DNA from: an uncultured Paracoccaceae bacterium
Lineage (GTDB): Bacteria; Pseudomonadota; Alphaproteobacteria; Rhodobacterales; Rhodobacteraceae
Assembly (NCBI GenBank): GCA_947501355.1
Contig: CANMVA010000001.1
Location: 1,062,001-1,126,000 of the forward strand
Length of the DNA stretch: 64,000 nucleotides
Direction of reading: 5' to 3'
In this document: positions 55,618 to 64,000 of the stretch, piece after piece
Position numbering within the stretch: position 1 is the stretch's first letter
How the letters are laid out: the number at the start of each line of letters is the position of its first letter
Notes under the pieces: generated by a model
Told to the model about the DNA's origin: nothing
Database searches by the model: none
The model's input: the letters and a program-made list of their open reading frames with translations, nothing else
Program-made: the position numbers and the translations under genes

Positions 55618-56028
55618 ATGCTATATTCCAACATTATCGTACCGATTGCTTTCGATCATGACCGTGACACCGGTCAGGCATTGGAGATCGCCCGCGCCAT
55701 CCGCGCCGAGGGCGGCACGATTACTGCAATGCATGTGGTCGAGGCCTTGCCGAAATATGCGACAGAATATCTGACGGAAACCCAGATTGCGCAGGCGCAT
55801 CTGGATATCGAGGAGAGCCTCAAGGACGCGGTCGACCGCGCTGATGACGTTCAGGTGCTTGTCGTGACTGGGCATTCGGGGCGCACAATTCTGGAGCAGG
55901 CCGAAAAGAAACACGCAGATTGCATCGTGATCGCATCGCACCGTCCGGGGCTGCAGGATTACTTTCTGGGATCGACGGCGGCACGCGTTGTGCGTCACGC
56001 GCAATGCGCGGTGCATGTGATCCGTTAA
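55618..56028 (+). CDS. Universal stress protein UspA family
   Basis: 136 residues, single Usp domain: IIVPIAFDHDRDTGQALEIA at the start, VVTGHSGRTIL, and the nucleotide loop SHRPGLQDYFLGSTAARVV near the end (G-x2-G-x9-GS type, so ATP-binding is likely). The upstream Fnr-like box suggests it is made under low oxygen, as known for some Rhodobacter usp genes. It meets the membrane-protein gene end to end with 4 bp shared. Confidence 0.92.
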   Translation: MLYSNIIVPIAFDHDRDTGQALEIARAIRAEGGTITAMHVVEALPKYATEYLTETQIAQAHLDIEESLKDAVDRADDVQVLVVTGHSGRTILEQAEKKHADCIVIASHRPGLQDYFLGSTAARVVRHAQCAVHVIR

Positions 56029-57113
56029 TCAGAGAGGCGCTGAATGCTCTCGATGGACTGGCCGAACCATGTGCGTTTGCCGGTGATCCTGATCTGATCG
56101 CCGTCAGACAGCCGCTTGGCCAGCGCCTCGTCCTTGAGGCAGAATACATAGCTGTCCCGAAAGGATGTCACGCCTGCAATATCAACCTCTGCCTGATAGG
56201 TGCACTGATTGTCGTAGCTGATGTCCTTGATGGTGTAGCTCGCCTCGGATTTGACACCGCTTAAAACCAAATTGGCCGCGACTGGAACTGCCGAGAAGCT
56301 TGCAAACCAGAAGAGCAATCCGCCCAAAAGTGTAAGCGGTGATCGCGTCAGATACCAGCTGGTCGGAAGTTTTGTGGGTTGGCCTGACGAATCAAAAACG
56401 CGGATTTCAATCAAAACACACAGGGAAAGCACCAGGCCTGCTACAAACGCATAGACACCATTTGCTCCGTAGAGCTCTGCATACGCAACTGACGGAACTG
56501 CGGGCACATAGAATTGGCCGATAAAGAACAGCGCCAACGGCACGAACATCATAAATATGTATGGCAGCACCTTTCTATTCGGTGCGAAACGACGTTTCTC
56601 AGGAACCGTCACCTCATTCGATGACGGCTGATGCTCGGTCGAAGAGGTCGTTGTCGGAATAGACGTCGCTCGGTATTCATGGGGATCGTTTCTGGTCTCT
56701 GCCTTTTTCTCGCGCAGCAGATCATATGATGCGCCGGGAAGCAGATGGTTGAAGATCAACAGCAGCATCATCACCAGCCATATCTCGAACGCATTACGTG
56801 ATAGAAAACTCCATTCAGGGAAGGGAATAGGCACATCTCTCAATACATAAAGGATGCCCGCAGACAGGAAGCTCCAAGCCGCAGCAACCAAGAAGAAGGG
56901 TATACGCGTTAGCCATGAGAAGGACCACCGCAAGACGGTTTCATGCGCTGATGGCAACAGGAACACTGTTGCGGGAACAAAGAGGATCATCGCACCGATG
57001 TAGTTCATCGCACCGCAGGAACAGTCGAGCGCCATCAGCCCGTAGGTTGCGGCAAAGCCGAATAGACCCACCAAAATCGCGAAGATATCCGCCAATAAGA
57101 GCCTGATCCGCAT
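56025..57113 (-). CDS. Unrecognised integral membrane protein with C-terminal soluble domain
   Basis: 362 residues from the ATG at 57113. It has four helices (about 1-135), a polar cytoplasmic-type linker rich in Ser/Thr (about 140-185, with KRRFAPNRK after it), three more helices (about 190-295) and a C-terminal soluble part with VDIAGVTSFRDSYVF and RITGKRTWFGQSIESIQ. Cys pairs (CSCG near residue 31) are noted. I know no family. Base composition is lower in GC than its flanks. The frame reads open to 57221 with no better start; the upstream GTG has a poor ribosome binding site. Confidence 0.65.
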   Translation of the reverse strand: MRIRLLLADIFAILVGLFGFAATYGLMALDCSCGAMNYIGAMILFVPATVFLLPSAHETVLRWSFSWLTRIPFFLVAAAWSFLSAGILYVLRDVPIPFPEWSFLSRNAFEIWLVMMLLLIFNHLLPGASYDLLREKKAETRNDPHEYRATSIPTTTSSTEHQPSSNEVTVPEKRRFAPNRKVLPYIFMMFVPLALFFIGQFYVPAVPSVAYAELYGANGVYAFVAGLVLSLCVLIEIRVFDSSGQPTKLPTSWYLTRSPLTLLGGLLFWFASFSAVPVAANLVLSGVKSEASYTIKDISYDNQCTYQAEVDIAGVTSFRDSYVFCLKDEALAKRLSDGDQIRITGKRTWFGQSIESIQRLSD

Positions 57114-57261
57114 TCCATTCCCCAAACATCTTAATTTCACCCACAGGTTGCTTTGCAATTGCGGCAACAGTTTGGAGACGTGGCGGCTTTCTGCGCCGTT
57201 CGCTTGTTTTGCAGCGAACACTCTCCATATCCAAAGGGTAACAATTCAAAGGAGCGCACGC

Positions 57262-57543
57262 ATGCAGTGTCCGATTGACGGAACGCAACTGGTGATGACG
57301 GATCGCAGCGGGGTCGAGATCGACTATTGCCCGCAATGCCGTGGGGTCTGGCTTGATCGGGGTGAACTGGACAAGATCATTGAACGCTCTGCCGCGCCGA
57401 CACCGCCACCGCCGCCTGCCGGTCGTCAAAGCTATGACGACGATTACCGCGGCGGCGACCGGCGATATCACGACGATGACCGCAAGTATCGCAAGAAGAA
57501 AAAGGGACCGGGATCTCTTTTGGGCGAAATCTTCGACTTCTAA
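57262..57543 (+). CDS. Zinc-ribbon (TFIIB-type) protein with charged tail
   Basis: 93 residues. Residues 1-40 form a zf-TFIIB ribbon with Cys at MQCPIDG and YCPQCRGVWLDRGELD, a family often annotated only as transcription-factor zinc-finger; the motif is C-x2-C type with GxWLDxGE. From about 50 the chain is a run of Pro, then Asp/Tyr/Arg/Lys (for example DDDYRGGDRRYHDDDRKY), probably unfolded. Role unknown. The AAGGAG site precedes the ATG at 57262; an upstream open frame was rejected. Confidence 0.82.
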   Translation: MQCPIDGTQLVMTDRSGVEIDYCPQCRGVWLDRGELDKIIERSAAPTPPPPPAGRQSYDDDYRGGDRRYHDDDRKYRKKKKGPGSLLGEIFDF

Positions 57544-57553
57544 GACTAAACGG

Positions 57554-57575
57554 GCGGGGCGCCTAACCGCCCCGC
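57554..57575. terminator. Bidirectional hairpin spanning the uvrB stop
   Basis: GCGGGGCG (57554-57561) pairs with CGCCCCGC (57568-57575) around CCTAAC, and the uvrB TAG sits in the loop. Read on the plus strand it is followed by TTCTT. It serves the zinc-ribbon gene and uvrB, which end 20 bp apart. Confidence 0.65.
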
Positions 57576-59746
57576 TTCTTGCGCCGTTTCACGCCTCCGC
57601 GCTGACCCGGACGCCCTGCGGTTGAGCGACCGGCGGCTTTCTGGGCGTCATCCACCGCCTTCTCAACCGCATATTGGCGGGCCATCGGATCATCCGAGAT
57701 GGTCAAATCGACTGTTTCCAAGCGCTTGACCTCGTCGCGCAGGCGCGCGGCTTCCTCGAATTCGAGGTTTTCAGCGGCCTTGCGCATCTGATCACGGAGC
57801 CCGTCCAGATGGGCTTGCAGATTGCCGCCGGCCATCGGCTTGTCGACCTTGGCGGTCACGCGGTTCATATCGACATCGCCCTTGTAGAGGCCCGCCAACA
57901 CGTCCTCGACGTTTTTCTTGACGGTCTCCGGCGTGATCCCGTGCTCTTCGTTATAGGCGATCTGTTTGGCGCGGCGGCGGTTGGTCTCGTTCAGCGCGCG
58001 CTCCATGCTGCCGGTGATCTTGTCGGCATACATAATGACCCGGCCTTCAGCGTTCCGGGCGGCGCGTCCGATGGTCTGGACAAGCGAGGTTTCCGAGCGC
58101 AGGAAGCCTTCCTTGTCGGCGTCCAGAATGGCGACCAGACCACATTCGGGGATGTCCAACCCCTCGCGTAGAAGGTTAATGCCGATCAGAACGTCGAACG
58201 CCCCAAGACGCAGGTCGCGCAGAATCTCGATCCGCTCGATCGTGTCGATATCGGAGTGCATGTAGCGGACCTTGATGCCCTGTTCATGCATGTATTCGGT
58301 CAGGTCTTCGGCCATCCGCTTGGTCAGCGTCGTGACCAGGGTGCGATACCCATCGGCTGTCACTTTGCGGATTTCATCCAGCAAATCATCGACTTGTGTC
58401 TCGACCGGCCTGATCTCGACCTCCGGGTCCAGAAGGCCCGTGGGGCGGATGACCTGTTCAACAAAGACACCGCCGGATTGCTCGATCTCCCACGCGGCGG
58501 GGGTGGCGGAGACGAAGACCGATTGCGGGCGCATGGCGTCCCATTCCTCGAACTTCAGGGGGCGGTTGTCCATGCAGGAGGGCAGGCGGAAACCGTGTTC
58601 GGCCAGCGTGAATTTGCGCCGATAGTCGCCCTTATACATGCCTCCGATCTGCGGGACGGAGACATGGGATTCGTCTGCGAAAACAATGGCATGATCGGGG
58701 ATGAACTCGAACAGGGTGGGGGGCGGTTCGCCCGGGGCGCGGCCCGTCAGATAGCGCGAATAGTTCTCGATCCCGTTGCAGACGCCGGTGGCCTCCAGCA
58801 TCTCGATGTCGAAATTCGTGCGCTGCTCAAGGCGCTGGGCTTCCAGTAGCTTGCCTTCGTTCACCAACTGATCCAGCCGGATTTTCAGCTCTTTCTTGAT
58901 GTTTACGACGGCCTGCTGCATCGTCGGCTTGGGCGTCACATAGTGGCTGTTGGCGTAGATGCGGATCTTGTCGAACGTGTCGGTTTTCTGACCTGTCAGC
59001 GGGTCAAACTCGGTGATCCCTTCCAGTTCCTCGCCGAAGAATGACAGCTTCCACGCGCGGTCATCAAGGTGGGCGGGCCAAATCTCAAGACTGTCGCCGC
59101 GCACCCGGAAGGAGCCGCGCTGAAACGCCTGATCGTTGCGGCGATATTGCTGGGCAATCAGATCGGCCATGATCTGGCGCTGGTCATACATCTTGCCAGC
59201 GGCCAAATCCTGGGTCATCGCGCCGTATGTTTCGACAGAGCCAATACCGTAGATGCACGACACGGAGGCCACAATGATCACATCGTCCCGTTCCAGCAGC
59301 GCGCGCGTGGCCGAGTGGCGCATCCGGTCGATCTGCTCGTTGATCTGGCTTTCTTTCTCGATATAGGTGTCCGAGCGGGCGACATAGGCTTCGGGCTGGT
59401 AATAGTCGTAGTAGCTCACGAAATACTCGACCGCGTTGTCGGGAAAGAAGCCCTTGAACTCGCCATAAAGCTGGGCCGCGAGCGTCTTGTTCGGCGCCAG
59501 AATGATCGCAGGGCGCTGGGTTTCCTCGATCACTTTGGCCATTGTGAAGGTCTTGCCGGTGCCGGTCGCGCCCAGCAGAACCTGATCGCGTTCCCCTGCG
59601 TTCACGCCTTCTGTCAACTCGGCGATTGCGGTGGGCTGGTCGCCCGCTGCGCTGAACTCGGTCTGCATCCGAAACGCGATGCCGCCTTCCAGTTTCGGCC
59701 GGTCGCGCACATCGGGGGCGGGGTTTTGCAGAACAGGGGTGCTCAT
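57563..59746 (-). CDS. uvrB: UvrABC excision nuclease subunit B
   Basis: 727 residues. [16 protein letters not shown] is Walker A, the beta-hairpin region [38 protein letters not shown], the helicase motifs [28 protein letters not shown] and QTIGRAARN, and a C-terminal UVR domain (about 630-665, [15 protein letters not shown]). UvrB scans damage and positions UvrC. The start has AAAGGAA. A possible LexA box lies 30 bases before the start. Confidence 0.97.
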   Translation of the reverse strand: MSTPVLQNPAPDVRDRPKLEGGIAFRMQTEFSAAGDQPTAIAELTEGVNAGERDQVLLGATGTGKTFTMAKVIEETQRPAIILAPNKTLAAQLYGEFKGFFPDNAVEYFVSYYDYYQPEAYVARSDTYIEKESQINEQIDRMRHSATRALLERDDVIIVASVSCIYGIGSVETYGAMTQDLAAGKMYDQRQIMADLIAQQYRRNDQAFQRGSFRVRGDSLEIWPAHLDDRAWKLSFFGEELEGITEFDPLTGQKTDTFDKIRIYANSHYVTPKPTMQQAVVNIKKELKIRLDQLVNEGKLLEAQRLEQRTNFDIEMLEATGVCNGIENYSRYLTGRAPGEPPPTLFEFIPDHAIVFADESHVSVPQIGGMYKGDYRRKFTLAEHGFRLPSCMDNRPLKFEEWDAMRPQSVFVSATPAAWEIEQSGGVFVEQVIRPTGLLDPEVEIRPVETQVDDLLDEIRKVTADGYRTLVTTLTKRMAEDLTEYMHEQGIKVRYMHSDIDTIERIEILRDLRLGAFDVLIGINLLREGLDIPECGLVAILDADKEGFLRSETSLVQTIGRAARNAEGRVIMYADKITGSMERALNETNRRRAKQIAYNEEHGITPETVKKNVEDVLAGLYKGDVDMNRVTAKVDKPMAGGNLQAHLDGLRDQMRKAAENLEFEEAARLRDEVKRLETVDLTISDDPMARQYAVEKAVDDAQKAAGRSTAGRPGQRGGVKRRKKRGG

Positions 59747-60154
59747 GTTGATTCCTTTGCTGATGCCCCTAATTTGATCTGTTTTTGTTCTACTTCAAGA
59801 CATGTTGAGCCGATGGCGTGTGTTTGCTGCCACCTATTTGTCGCACTGTGTCAATTGCTTTGAATAAGTAAATTTAATCAATAGCTTGGTAAAAATACGA
59901 CCTGTCAACTTGTCAGGGTGGACTCGGCGGGCTTGTTTTTTCATTGCCAAGAAAAAGCTGGAATTGTTACAAAATAAGGGCAAGCAGCAGAATTGGTTGC
60001 CGACCGGGACACACACCCACCCACCCCTCGCTCCCTCGTGGACTGGTCGGCAGCCAATCTTCTTGCACCTTTCCTGGAAAACAGCCCCTTTTGTCCCCTT
60101 GCGAGAGCGGCGTCGCCTGTGGTTTATCAAGGTCAACCGCAAAGGAAGCCTGCT
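59747..60154. other. 408-bp divergent gap between uvrB and the NDUFS4-like gene
   Basis: No gene is supported; the two overlapping open frames in the region are artefacts of low-complexity sequence (CACACACCCACCCACC around 60010). The left part is AT-rich and carries the LexA-like box; the right part should hold the promoter of the NDUFS4-like gene. I see no tRNA, repeat or riboswitch fold. Confidence 0.5.
59776..59790. promoter_or_regulatory. Possible LexA (SOS) box upstream of uvrB
   Basis: GATC-N7-GTTC differs by one base from the alphaproteobacterial LexA site GTTC-N7-GTTC. It is 30 bases upstream of the uvrB start codon, and uvrB is a common SOS gene. Confidence 0.5.
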
Positions 60155-60466
60155 ATGCGCGCACGCATTTACCAACCTGCGAAGACCGCCATGTCGTCCG
60201 GCACGGCCAAAACCCATCACTGGGTTCTGGAATTTGCCCCGGCCTCCAAGCGGGAGGTTGATCCGTTGATGGGCTGGACCTCGTCTGACGATATGCAGTC
60301 GCAAGTGCGGCTGCGGTTCGACAGCAAGGAGGCCGCGCTGGATTACGCCAAAGAGCATGATGTTGAAGCGATTGTGCAAGAGCCCAAGAAGCGAAAGGCC
60401 AATATCCGGCCCGGCGGGTATGGCGATAATTTCGCGACAAACCGCCGTGGGACTTGGACGCATTAA
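60155..60466 (+). CDS. NDUFS4-like complex I accessory protein (ETC complex I subunit)
   Basis: 103 residues. [24 protein letters not shown] and a C-terminal KPGGYG-like end ([10 protein letters not shown]) match the ETC complex I / NDUFS4 family, a supernumerary subunit of mitochondrial complex I shared by alphaproteobacteria. It should bind the membrane-arm junction of NADH:ubiquinone oxidoreductase. It lies away from the nuo operon. The ATG at 60155 has AAAGGAAG before it; an ORF reaching 59993 was rejected. Confidence 0.85.
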   Translation: MRARIYQPAKTAMSSGTAKTHHWVLEFAPASKREVDPLMGWTSSDDMQSQVRLRFDSKEAALDYAKEHDVEAIVQEPKKRKANIRPGGYGDNFATNRRGTWTH

Positions 60467-60491
60467 CACTGGTGGTTAGACGTCCCTTTCT

Positions 60492-60511
60492 GCGTTCATT
60501 CTGAACGCTTT
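60492..60511 (+). terminator. Terminator after the NDUFS4-like gene
   Basis: GCGTTCA (60492-60498) and TGAACGC (60502-60508) form a 7-bp hairpin with loop TTC and are followed by TTT. Confidence 0.6.
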
Positions 60512-60544
60512 GCGGGGCGGTCATTTCGCTTTGCGAATTGACGT

Positions 60545-60621
60545 TGGCGTCCCCTGAAGGATTCGAACCCTCGACCTGCCGATTAGAAGTCGGCTGCTCT
60601 ATCCAGCTGAGCTAAGGGGAC
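60545..60621 (-). tRNA. tRNA-Arg (anticodon UCU)
   Basis: Minus strand. Acceptor stem GTCCCCT/AGGGGAC, discriminator G and encoded CCA (60545-60547), anticodon loop CTTCTAA giving UCU, and T-arm GGTTCGAATCC. Length 77 bases. It reads AGA codons. Confidence 0.96.
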
Positions 60622-60677
60622 GCTTGCGCGATGGCCTAGCGCGGCGGTCGAGGATTTTCCAGTAAAAAGGGGTGGCT

Positions 60678-61535
60678 CTAGACCCAGGCAGGCTTGCGGC
60701 TGCTGTCTACCAGCGACACGGCAGGCGCATGCGCGCCCCCCAAAGCCAACGTCGCACGGCGCAGGATTTCGATGCCTTCCTCGGATTGGGTGGGCAGGCC
60801 GGCACCAGAGATCGGCTCTCCGACGGTCAGGCGGAAGGGCTGACGGTCCTTGTTGAGGGTCTCATGAAACAAGGTGATATCGCGCAAGGTGGGGTGCAGC
60901 AGATCAAAGAGATAAAACAGCACCGAATTACGCGCCCGGATGTTGATCGGGATGACCGGCAGCTCAAACTTGCGCGCGATCATCGCAGCCGAGGGCATCC
61001 AAGGGCGCTCATGCAGTTTCAGGCCGCGCCGTTTGGCCAGTCGGCCCGAGGGGAAGATCACGCCCAGCCGCCCGTCTTCAATCGCGGTGCGGGTCAGTGA
61101 CATCGTCATCCGGGTCTTTTTCAGCGACCGCCGCTCGGGCTTCCATTCCACTGGGACGATCATATCGTCCATCTGCGGCAGCACTTTCAGGATATCGCCA
61201 TTGGCGTAGAAAAAGAGATCGGGCCGGATGCGGGCGATTAGGTGGTGCAGGATAATCCCGTCCGCGATGCCTGTCGGGTGGTTGGCGACAATTAACGCAG
61301 GCCCGTGGCGGGGGATGTTTTCAAGGCCTGAAACCTCGACATCTTGGGCCAGTTGGCGCCCCATGTCCCCCATGATGCGCGGCGTTGTCTGATGCTCAAA
61401 CTGCGCGGCGAGATCGAGGGTCCGACCGTAGCTTAGCAGCCCCGTCAAAGCCTCGCGGGCCATGCGGGCGTGGAGCTTATGCGCAAATAGCCACGGCGCG
61501 CGGTCCGCAATAAGGGGATCGAAACGGTCTTTCAT
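60678..61535 (-). CDS. Lysophospholipid/1-acylglycerol-phosphate acyltransferase family protein
   Basis: 285 residues of the PlsC-type fold. The first motif is NHPTGIADG (about residue 85), which places Asp six residues after His instead of five as in the usual HX4D; FPSGRLAKRRG is the glycerol-phosphate site and PVIPINIRARNS the last motif. It is cytoplasmic or membrane-attached. I start at the ATG at 61535 (MKDRFDPLIADRAP). The acyl acceptor is not predictable. It diverges from the dipeptidase gene. Confidence 0.83.
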   Translation of the reverse strand: MKDRFDPLIADRAPWLFAHKLHARMAREALTGLLSYGRTLDLAAQFEHQTTPRIMGDMGRQLAQDVEVSGLENIPRHGPALIVANHPTGIADGIILHHLIARIRPDLFFYANGDILKVLPQMDDMIVPVEWKPERRSLKKTRMTMSLTRTAIEDGRLGVIFPSGRLAKRRGLKLHERPWMPSAAMIARKFELPVIPINIRARNSVLFYLFDLLHPTLRDITLFHETLNKDRQPFRLTVGEPISGAGLPTQSEEGIEILRRATLALGGAHAPAVSLVDSSRKPAWV

Positions 61536-61712
61536 AGGGGTAAAAGACCAAAATTCCGCGACAGTTCCATGACGACGGGAAAAATTTCGATCTTTGGGCC
61601 AGGGCTTGCCAAAACTCCGCTTTGGCTCGGCAAAGGACCGCGTGTCAGAAACCCGGGGGCAGGCGTCGGTTTTGGGCTGGAATTGAGCGCTGCCTGCGGC
61701 CAGTATCGCGCC

Positions 61713-62693
61713 ATGCGCGCACCCCTGATCGACAATCTGCAATATACCAACTGGTCCGAGACGATCTTTCGTCAGATGCGGATGGGCGGTGTGGACGCGG
61801 TCCATGTGACCATCGCCTATCATGAAAGTTTCCGCGAGATGGTGCTGCAGCTGGAGGCGTGGAACCGCTGGTTTGAACGCTTTCCAGAACTCATTTTCAA
61901 AGGCACGGGTGCTACGGATGTGCGCTTGGCACAGAAGACGGGTCGCACGGCGATCTTTTTCGGATTTCAGAACCCAAGCCCGATTGAAGACGATATCGGG
62001 CTGATCGAGATTTGCCACCAACTGGGCATACGCTTCATGCAGCTGACCTATAACAACCAATCGCTGCTGGCGACGGGCTGTTATGAGGATGAAGACACCG
62101 GGCTGACACGGTTCGGCAAGCAAGCCGTGGCGGAGATGAACCGCGTGGGCCTTGTTGTGGATATGAGCCATACGGCGGATCGCTCGACCCTTGAGGCGAT
62201 TGAGCACTCCAGCCGCCCCATCGCAATCACCCATGCCAATCCGGCGTGGTGGCACGCAGCAAGGCGCAATAAATCTGATGAGGTGTTGCGGGCGTTGACG
62301 GGCCGCGGCGGAATGCTGGGGTTTTCGGTCTATCCGCACCATCTGAGAGGCGGCGGCGACTGCACGTTGGACGACTTTTGCGCCATGATCGCAGAGGCGG
62401 CCTCGCGCTACGGCACTGAACATCTGGGGATCGGAACGGACCTGTGTCAGGACCAGCCCGACAGCGTTGTCGAATGGATGCGCGTCGGGCGGTGGAGCAA
62501 AGAGATCGACTATGGCGAGGGCTCTGCCGATAATGCCGGGTTCCCGCCGATGCCCGACTGGTTCAACGACAATCGCGATTTCGGCAATATCCGAGAGGGG
62601 CTGTTGCGCGCAGGCTTCTCAGAGCCGGAGGCAGACGGTATCATGGGAGGCAACTGGCTTCACTTCTATGAGGAAAGTTTCGGCCCCGCATGA
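61713..62693 (+). CDS. Membrane-dipeptidase-like (peptidase M19) protein
   Basis: 326 residues of the M19 TIM barrel. VDMSHTADRST and AITHANPAWWH carry the two His metal ligands, and LGIGTDL is the C-terminal Asp motif. The first ligand pair, HxD near the N-terminus of true renal-type dipeptidases, is not seen: the start is APLIDNLQYTNWS. It may therefore bind one metal or act on another substrate. I start at the ATG at 61713; the frame is open to 61569 but without a better start. It overlaps the next gene by 4 bp. Confidence 0.8.
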   Translation: MRAPLIDNLQYTNWSETIFRQMRMGGVDAVHVTIAYHESFREMVLQLEAWNRWFERFPELIFKGTGATDVRLAQKTGRTAIFFGFQNPSPIEDDIGLIEICHQLGIRFMQLTYNNQSLLATGCYEDEDTGLTRFGKQAVAEMNRVGLVVDMSHTADRSTLEAIEHSSRPIAITHANPAWWHAARRNKSDEVLRALTGRGGMLGFSVYPHHLRGGGDCTLDDFCAMIAEAASRYGTEHLGIGTDLCQDQPDSVVEWMRVGRWSKEIDYGEGSADNAGFPPMPDWFNDNRDFGNIREGLLRAGFSEPEADGIMGGNWLHFYEESFGPA

Positions 62694-64000
62694 GAGACCT
62701 GCCCGATATCCCCCAGCTTGATCTGCGCCCGCCTGCGCAGGTGATGCGCTTGGCGCGGATGGGGGCGAGCTTCCCGACGCGGCTGTCCTTTCTGCGCACG
62801 CTCCTGCGGCGTCTGGGGGCGGAAGGGGCGCACGTGACGCGGCCGGTTTGGGAGATATCGCCGGACGGGTTTGGCCATGCCGTCTACTCGATCCCGCTGG
62901 GCGGGCATGTCTATTCGCTGGTTGCGGTATCCACCGATCTGCCTGCTGATCAACGCTCTGACCGGGTCATCGCGGAGGCGTGGGACACCGCCTATGTACT
63001 TTACGACGGCGTGCCTGACGCGGGCGAGATCGCCCGCATCGTTGCCAATGCGCCCTTGCAAGAGGCCGGGCGCTTTACCGAACGTGATCTGGTGCTGAGC
63101 CGCGCCAATAAATCTGTGCGGCTTTTTAACCATGTGGTCGAACGGCTGCGCGGCGGGCATCAGCCCGACCCGGATATGATCCGCAAAATCGGCTATCTGA
63201 TGCGCACGACGGCCGTTTACGGCAATGGCAAGTTCGGCATCGCGGACCGCGCGGTGATCGAGGATCGTCCGGGTCTCTCCGGCCCGTTCATGGCCGAAAT
63301 GCTGACCGTCTGGCTGATCCGTGGCTTTACCCATGATCTGGCCGAACATGTGGGTGGGGCTGCGATGGATCGCGACCTCAAGCGTCATCTTGGGATCGGC
63401 AATGCGACAGGGCTTGGCATGGCTCCATTTCTGGTCAGCCACCCGGTCTTGCTGAACAACTGGATGCTGGTGCGCGAAACCGCGCTGGCCCGCGTGCGTG
63501 CGGTTGAGGCATTGGACGAGGCTCAGATCATGGCGCTTTACGGGCTGCTGGAACGGGTCGCGTCCCATCTGGCCGAATGGCAGGTGCCGGACCCGGAGCA
63601 TCAGGCGCGGATTGATGTGACGCGCAGCGAGTGGTTAACGGTTGCCGGTCATATGACGCCGGAGCTGTTAACCTCGCGGCGCCCGATCGACGCGTTGATC
63701 CGCTGGTCAGAGGCGCTCTCAATCGACACACAAGAGCTTCTTGTCGCGATGGTGCTTGAGCCTTTTGGCGATCTGATCGACGGTCTGACCGAGTGTATGA
63801 CCGACCCCTTTGGCACGCAGCTTGATCCGCTCATGTCTGCCTCTGACCTGCGCGCGCTGCTTGAGGCGGAGGGGGCGTGGATGCTGGCCTATGACTTCAG
63901 CACGCCGTCCGAGACCGCCCAGTTCTGGTATGTTTCCGAAGAGAAGCTGGAGCCGCGTCTGGGCGCGCGCCACAGCGAAGACGGCGCCCATCTGGAAAGC
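62690..64000 (+). CDS. Unrecognised protein coupled to the dipeptidase (cut by window end)
   Basis: The frame opens at an ATG overlapping the dipeptidase stop (ATGA) and runs 437 codons without stop to the window end. I do not recognise it. It has no signal peptide and no clear membrane helix, and is rich in Arg/Leu/Asp, with conserved-looking parts FLRTLLRRLGAEGAHVTRPVWEI, IGYLMRTTAVYGNGKFGIADR, and HVGGAAMDRDLKRHLGIGNATGLGMAPFLVSHP. The tight coupling implies a role with the M19-like enzyme. Confidence 0.72.
   Translation, partial: MRDLPDIPQLDLRPPAQVMRLARMGASFPTRLSFLRTLLRRLGAEGAHVTRPVWEISPDGFGHAVYSIPLGGHVYSLVAVSTDLPADQRSDRVIAEAWDTAYVLYDGVPDAGEIARIVANAPLQEAGRFTERDLVLSRANKSVRLFNHVVERLRGGHQPDPDMIRKIGYLMRTTAVYGNGKFGIADRAVIEDRPGLSGPFMAEMLTVWLIRGFTHDLAEHVGGAAMDRDLKRHLGIGNATGLGMAPFLVSHPVLLNNWMLVRETALARVRAVEALDEAQIMALYGLLERVASHLAEWQVPDPEHQARIDVTRSEWLTVAGHMTPELLTSRRPIDALIRWSEALSIDTQELLVAMVLEPFGDLIDGLTECMTDPFGTQLDPLMSASDLRALLEAEGAWMLAYDFSTPSETAQFWYVSEEKLEPRLGARHSEDGAHLES

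Noticed and set aside
59993-60154. N-terminal extension of the NDUFS4-like gene
   Set aside because: Low-complexity, Pro/Thr-rich, without a ribosome binding site; the ATG at 60155 has a clear AAAGGAAG.

Overview
The window looks like a piece of the main chromosome of a marine or soil alphaproteobacterium of the family Rhodobacteraceae (Roseobacter group). This rests on the high-GC, gene-dense sequence with many 4-bp ATGA/GTGA overlaps, the class I lysyl-tRNA synthetase, the mreBCD-mrdA-rodA order, a TctCBA transporter, an NDUFS4-type complex I accessory gene, and Fnr-like and GTTC-type LexA-like boxes. The assignment is inference from content; no alignment was run. I see no insertion sequence, phage, CRISPR array, rRNA or replication origin. 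I count about 57 protein genes (two cut by the window ends), one leader-peptide ORF and two tRNAs.

Layout. 1-5654 (+): end of an assimilatory nitrate/nitrite operon (nirB end, nirD, nasA, a TrpD-like gene of unknown role, cysG), all joined by 4-bp overlaps. 5658-8716 (-): tripartite tricarboxylate transporter tctC-tctB-tctA. 8839-10302 (-): tRNA-Gln and a BON-MscS channel. 10359-14996 (-): a surface polysaccharide operon kpsT-kpsE-kdsA-phosphomannomutase. 15153-17904: NhaA antiporter, a uracil-DNA glycosylase-like protein and an SseB-like protein. 17901-24424 (-): the cell-shape operon mreB-mreC-mreD-mrdA-rodA with ghrA at its end. 24565-26292 (-): leuA with a leucine-rich leader peptide and mutually exclusive hairpins, i.e. 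a probable attenuator. 26377-28562 (+): an SDR coupled to an FeS photolyase. 28569-32216 (-): SDR, aldehyde dehydrogenase and an 18-repeat MORN protein. 32373-37894: nadE, a Tat-type metallo-beta-lactamase-fold protein, gltX and a MATE pump. 37869-42334: a YbbAP-like ABC exporter with a gamma-glutamylcyclotransferase-like gene, divergent from tesA; the two start codons share one CATG. 42384-45418 (-): cold-shock gene, an AT-rich DUF3800 gene, ettA. 45483-49691: a DUF2268 protease, nadD, a DMT permease, a PBP4-type carboxypeptidase, a TerB-like protein. 49804-54243 (+): class I lysS, a small DUF4864 protein behind a 12-bp hairpin, and a large beta-helix protein. 54240-57113: an FMN-binding split-barrel protein, a barrel-like envelope protein, a universal stress protein behind an Fnr box, and an unrecognised membrane protein. 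57262-64000: zinc-ribbon protein, uvrB behind a LexA-like box, NDUFS4-like gene, tRNA-Arg, an acyltransferase, an M19-like dipeptidase and a cut unknown gene coupled to it.

Most content is housekeeping. The best candidates for something under-described are the leuA leader (26168-26292), the perfect hairpin that buries the ribosome binding site of the DUF4864 gene (51394-51424), the compositionally foreign DUF3800 gene whose ribosome binding site overlaps the ettA stop codon, the TrpD-like pseudoenzyme inside the nitrate operon, and the dipeptidase lacking its HxD metal motif next to an unknown partner. I did not find a convincing wholly new multi-gene system.
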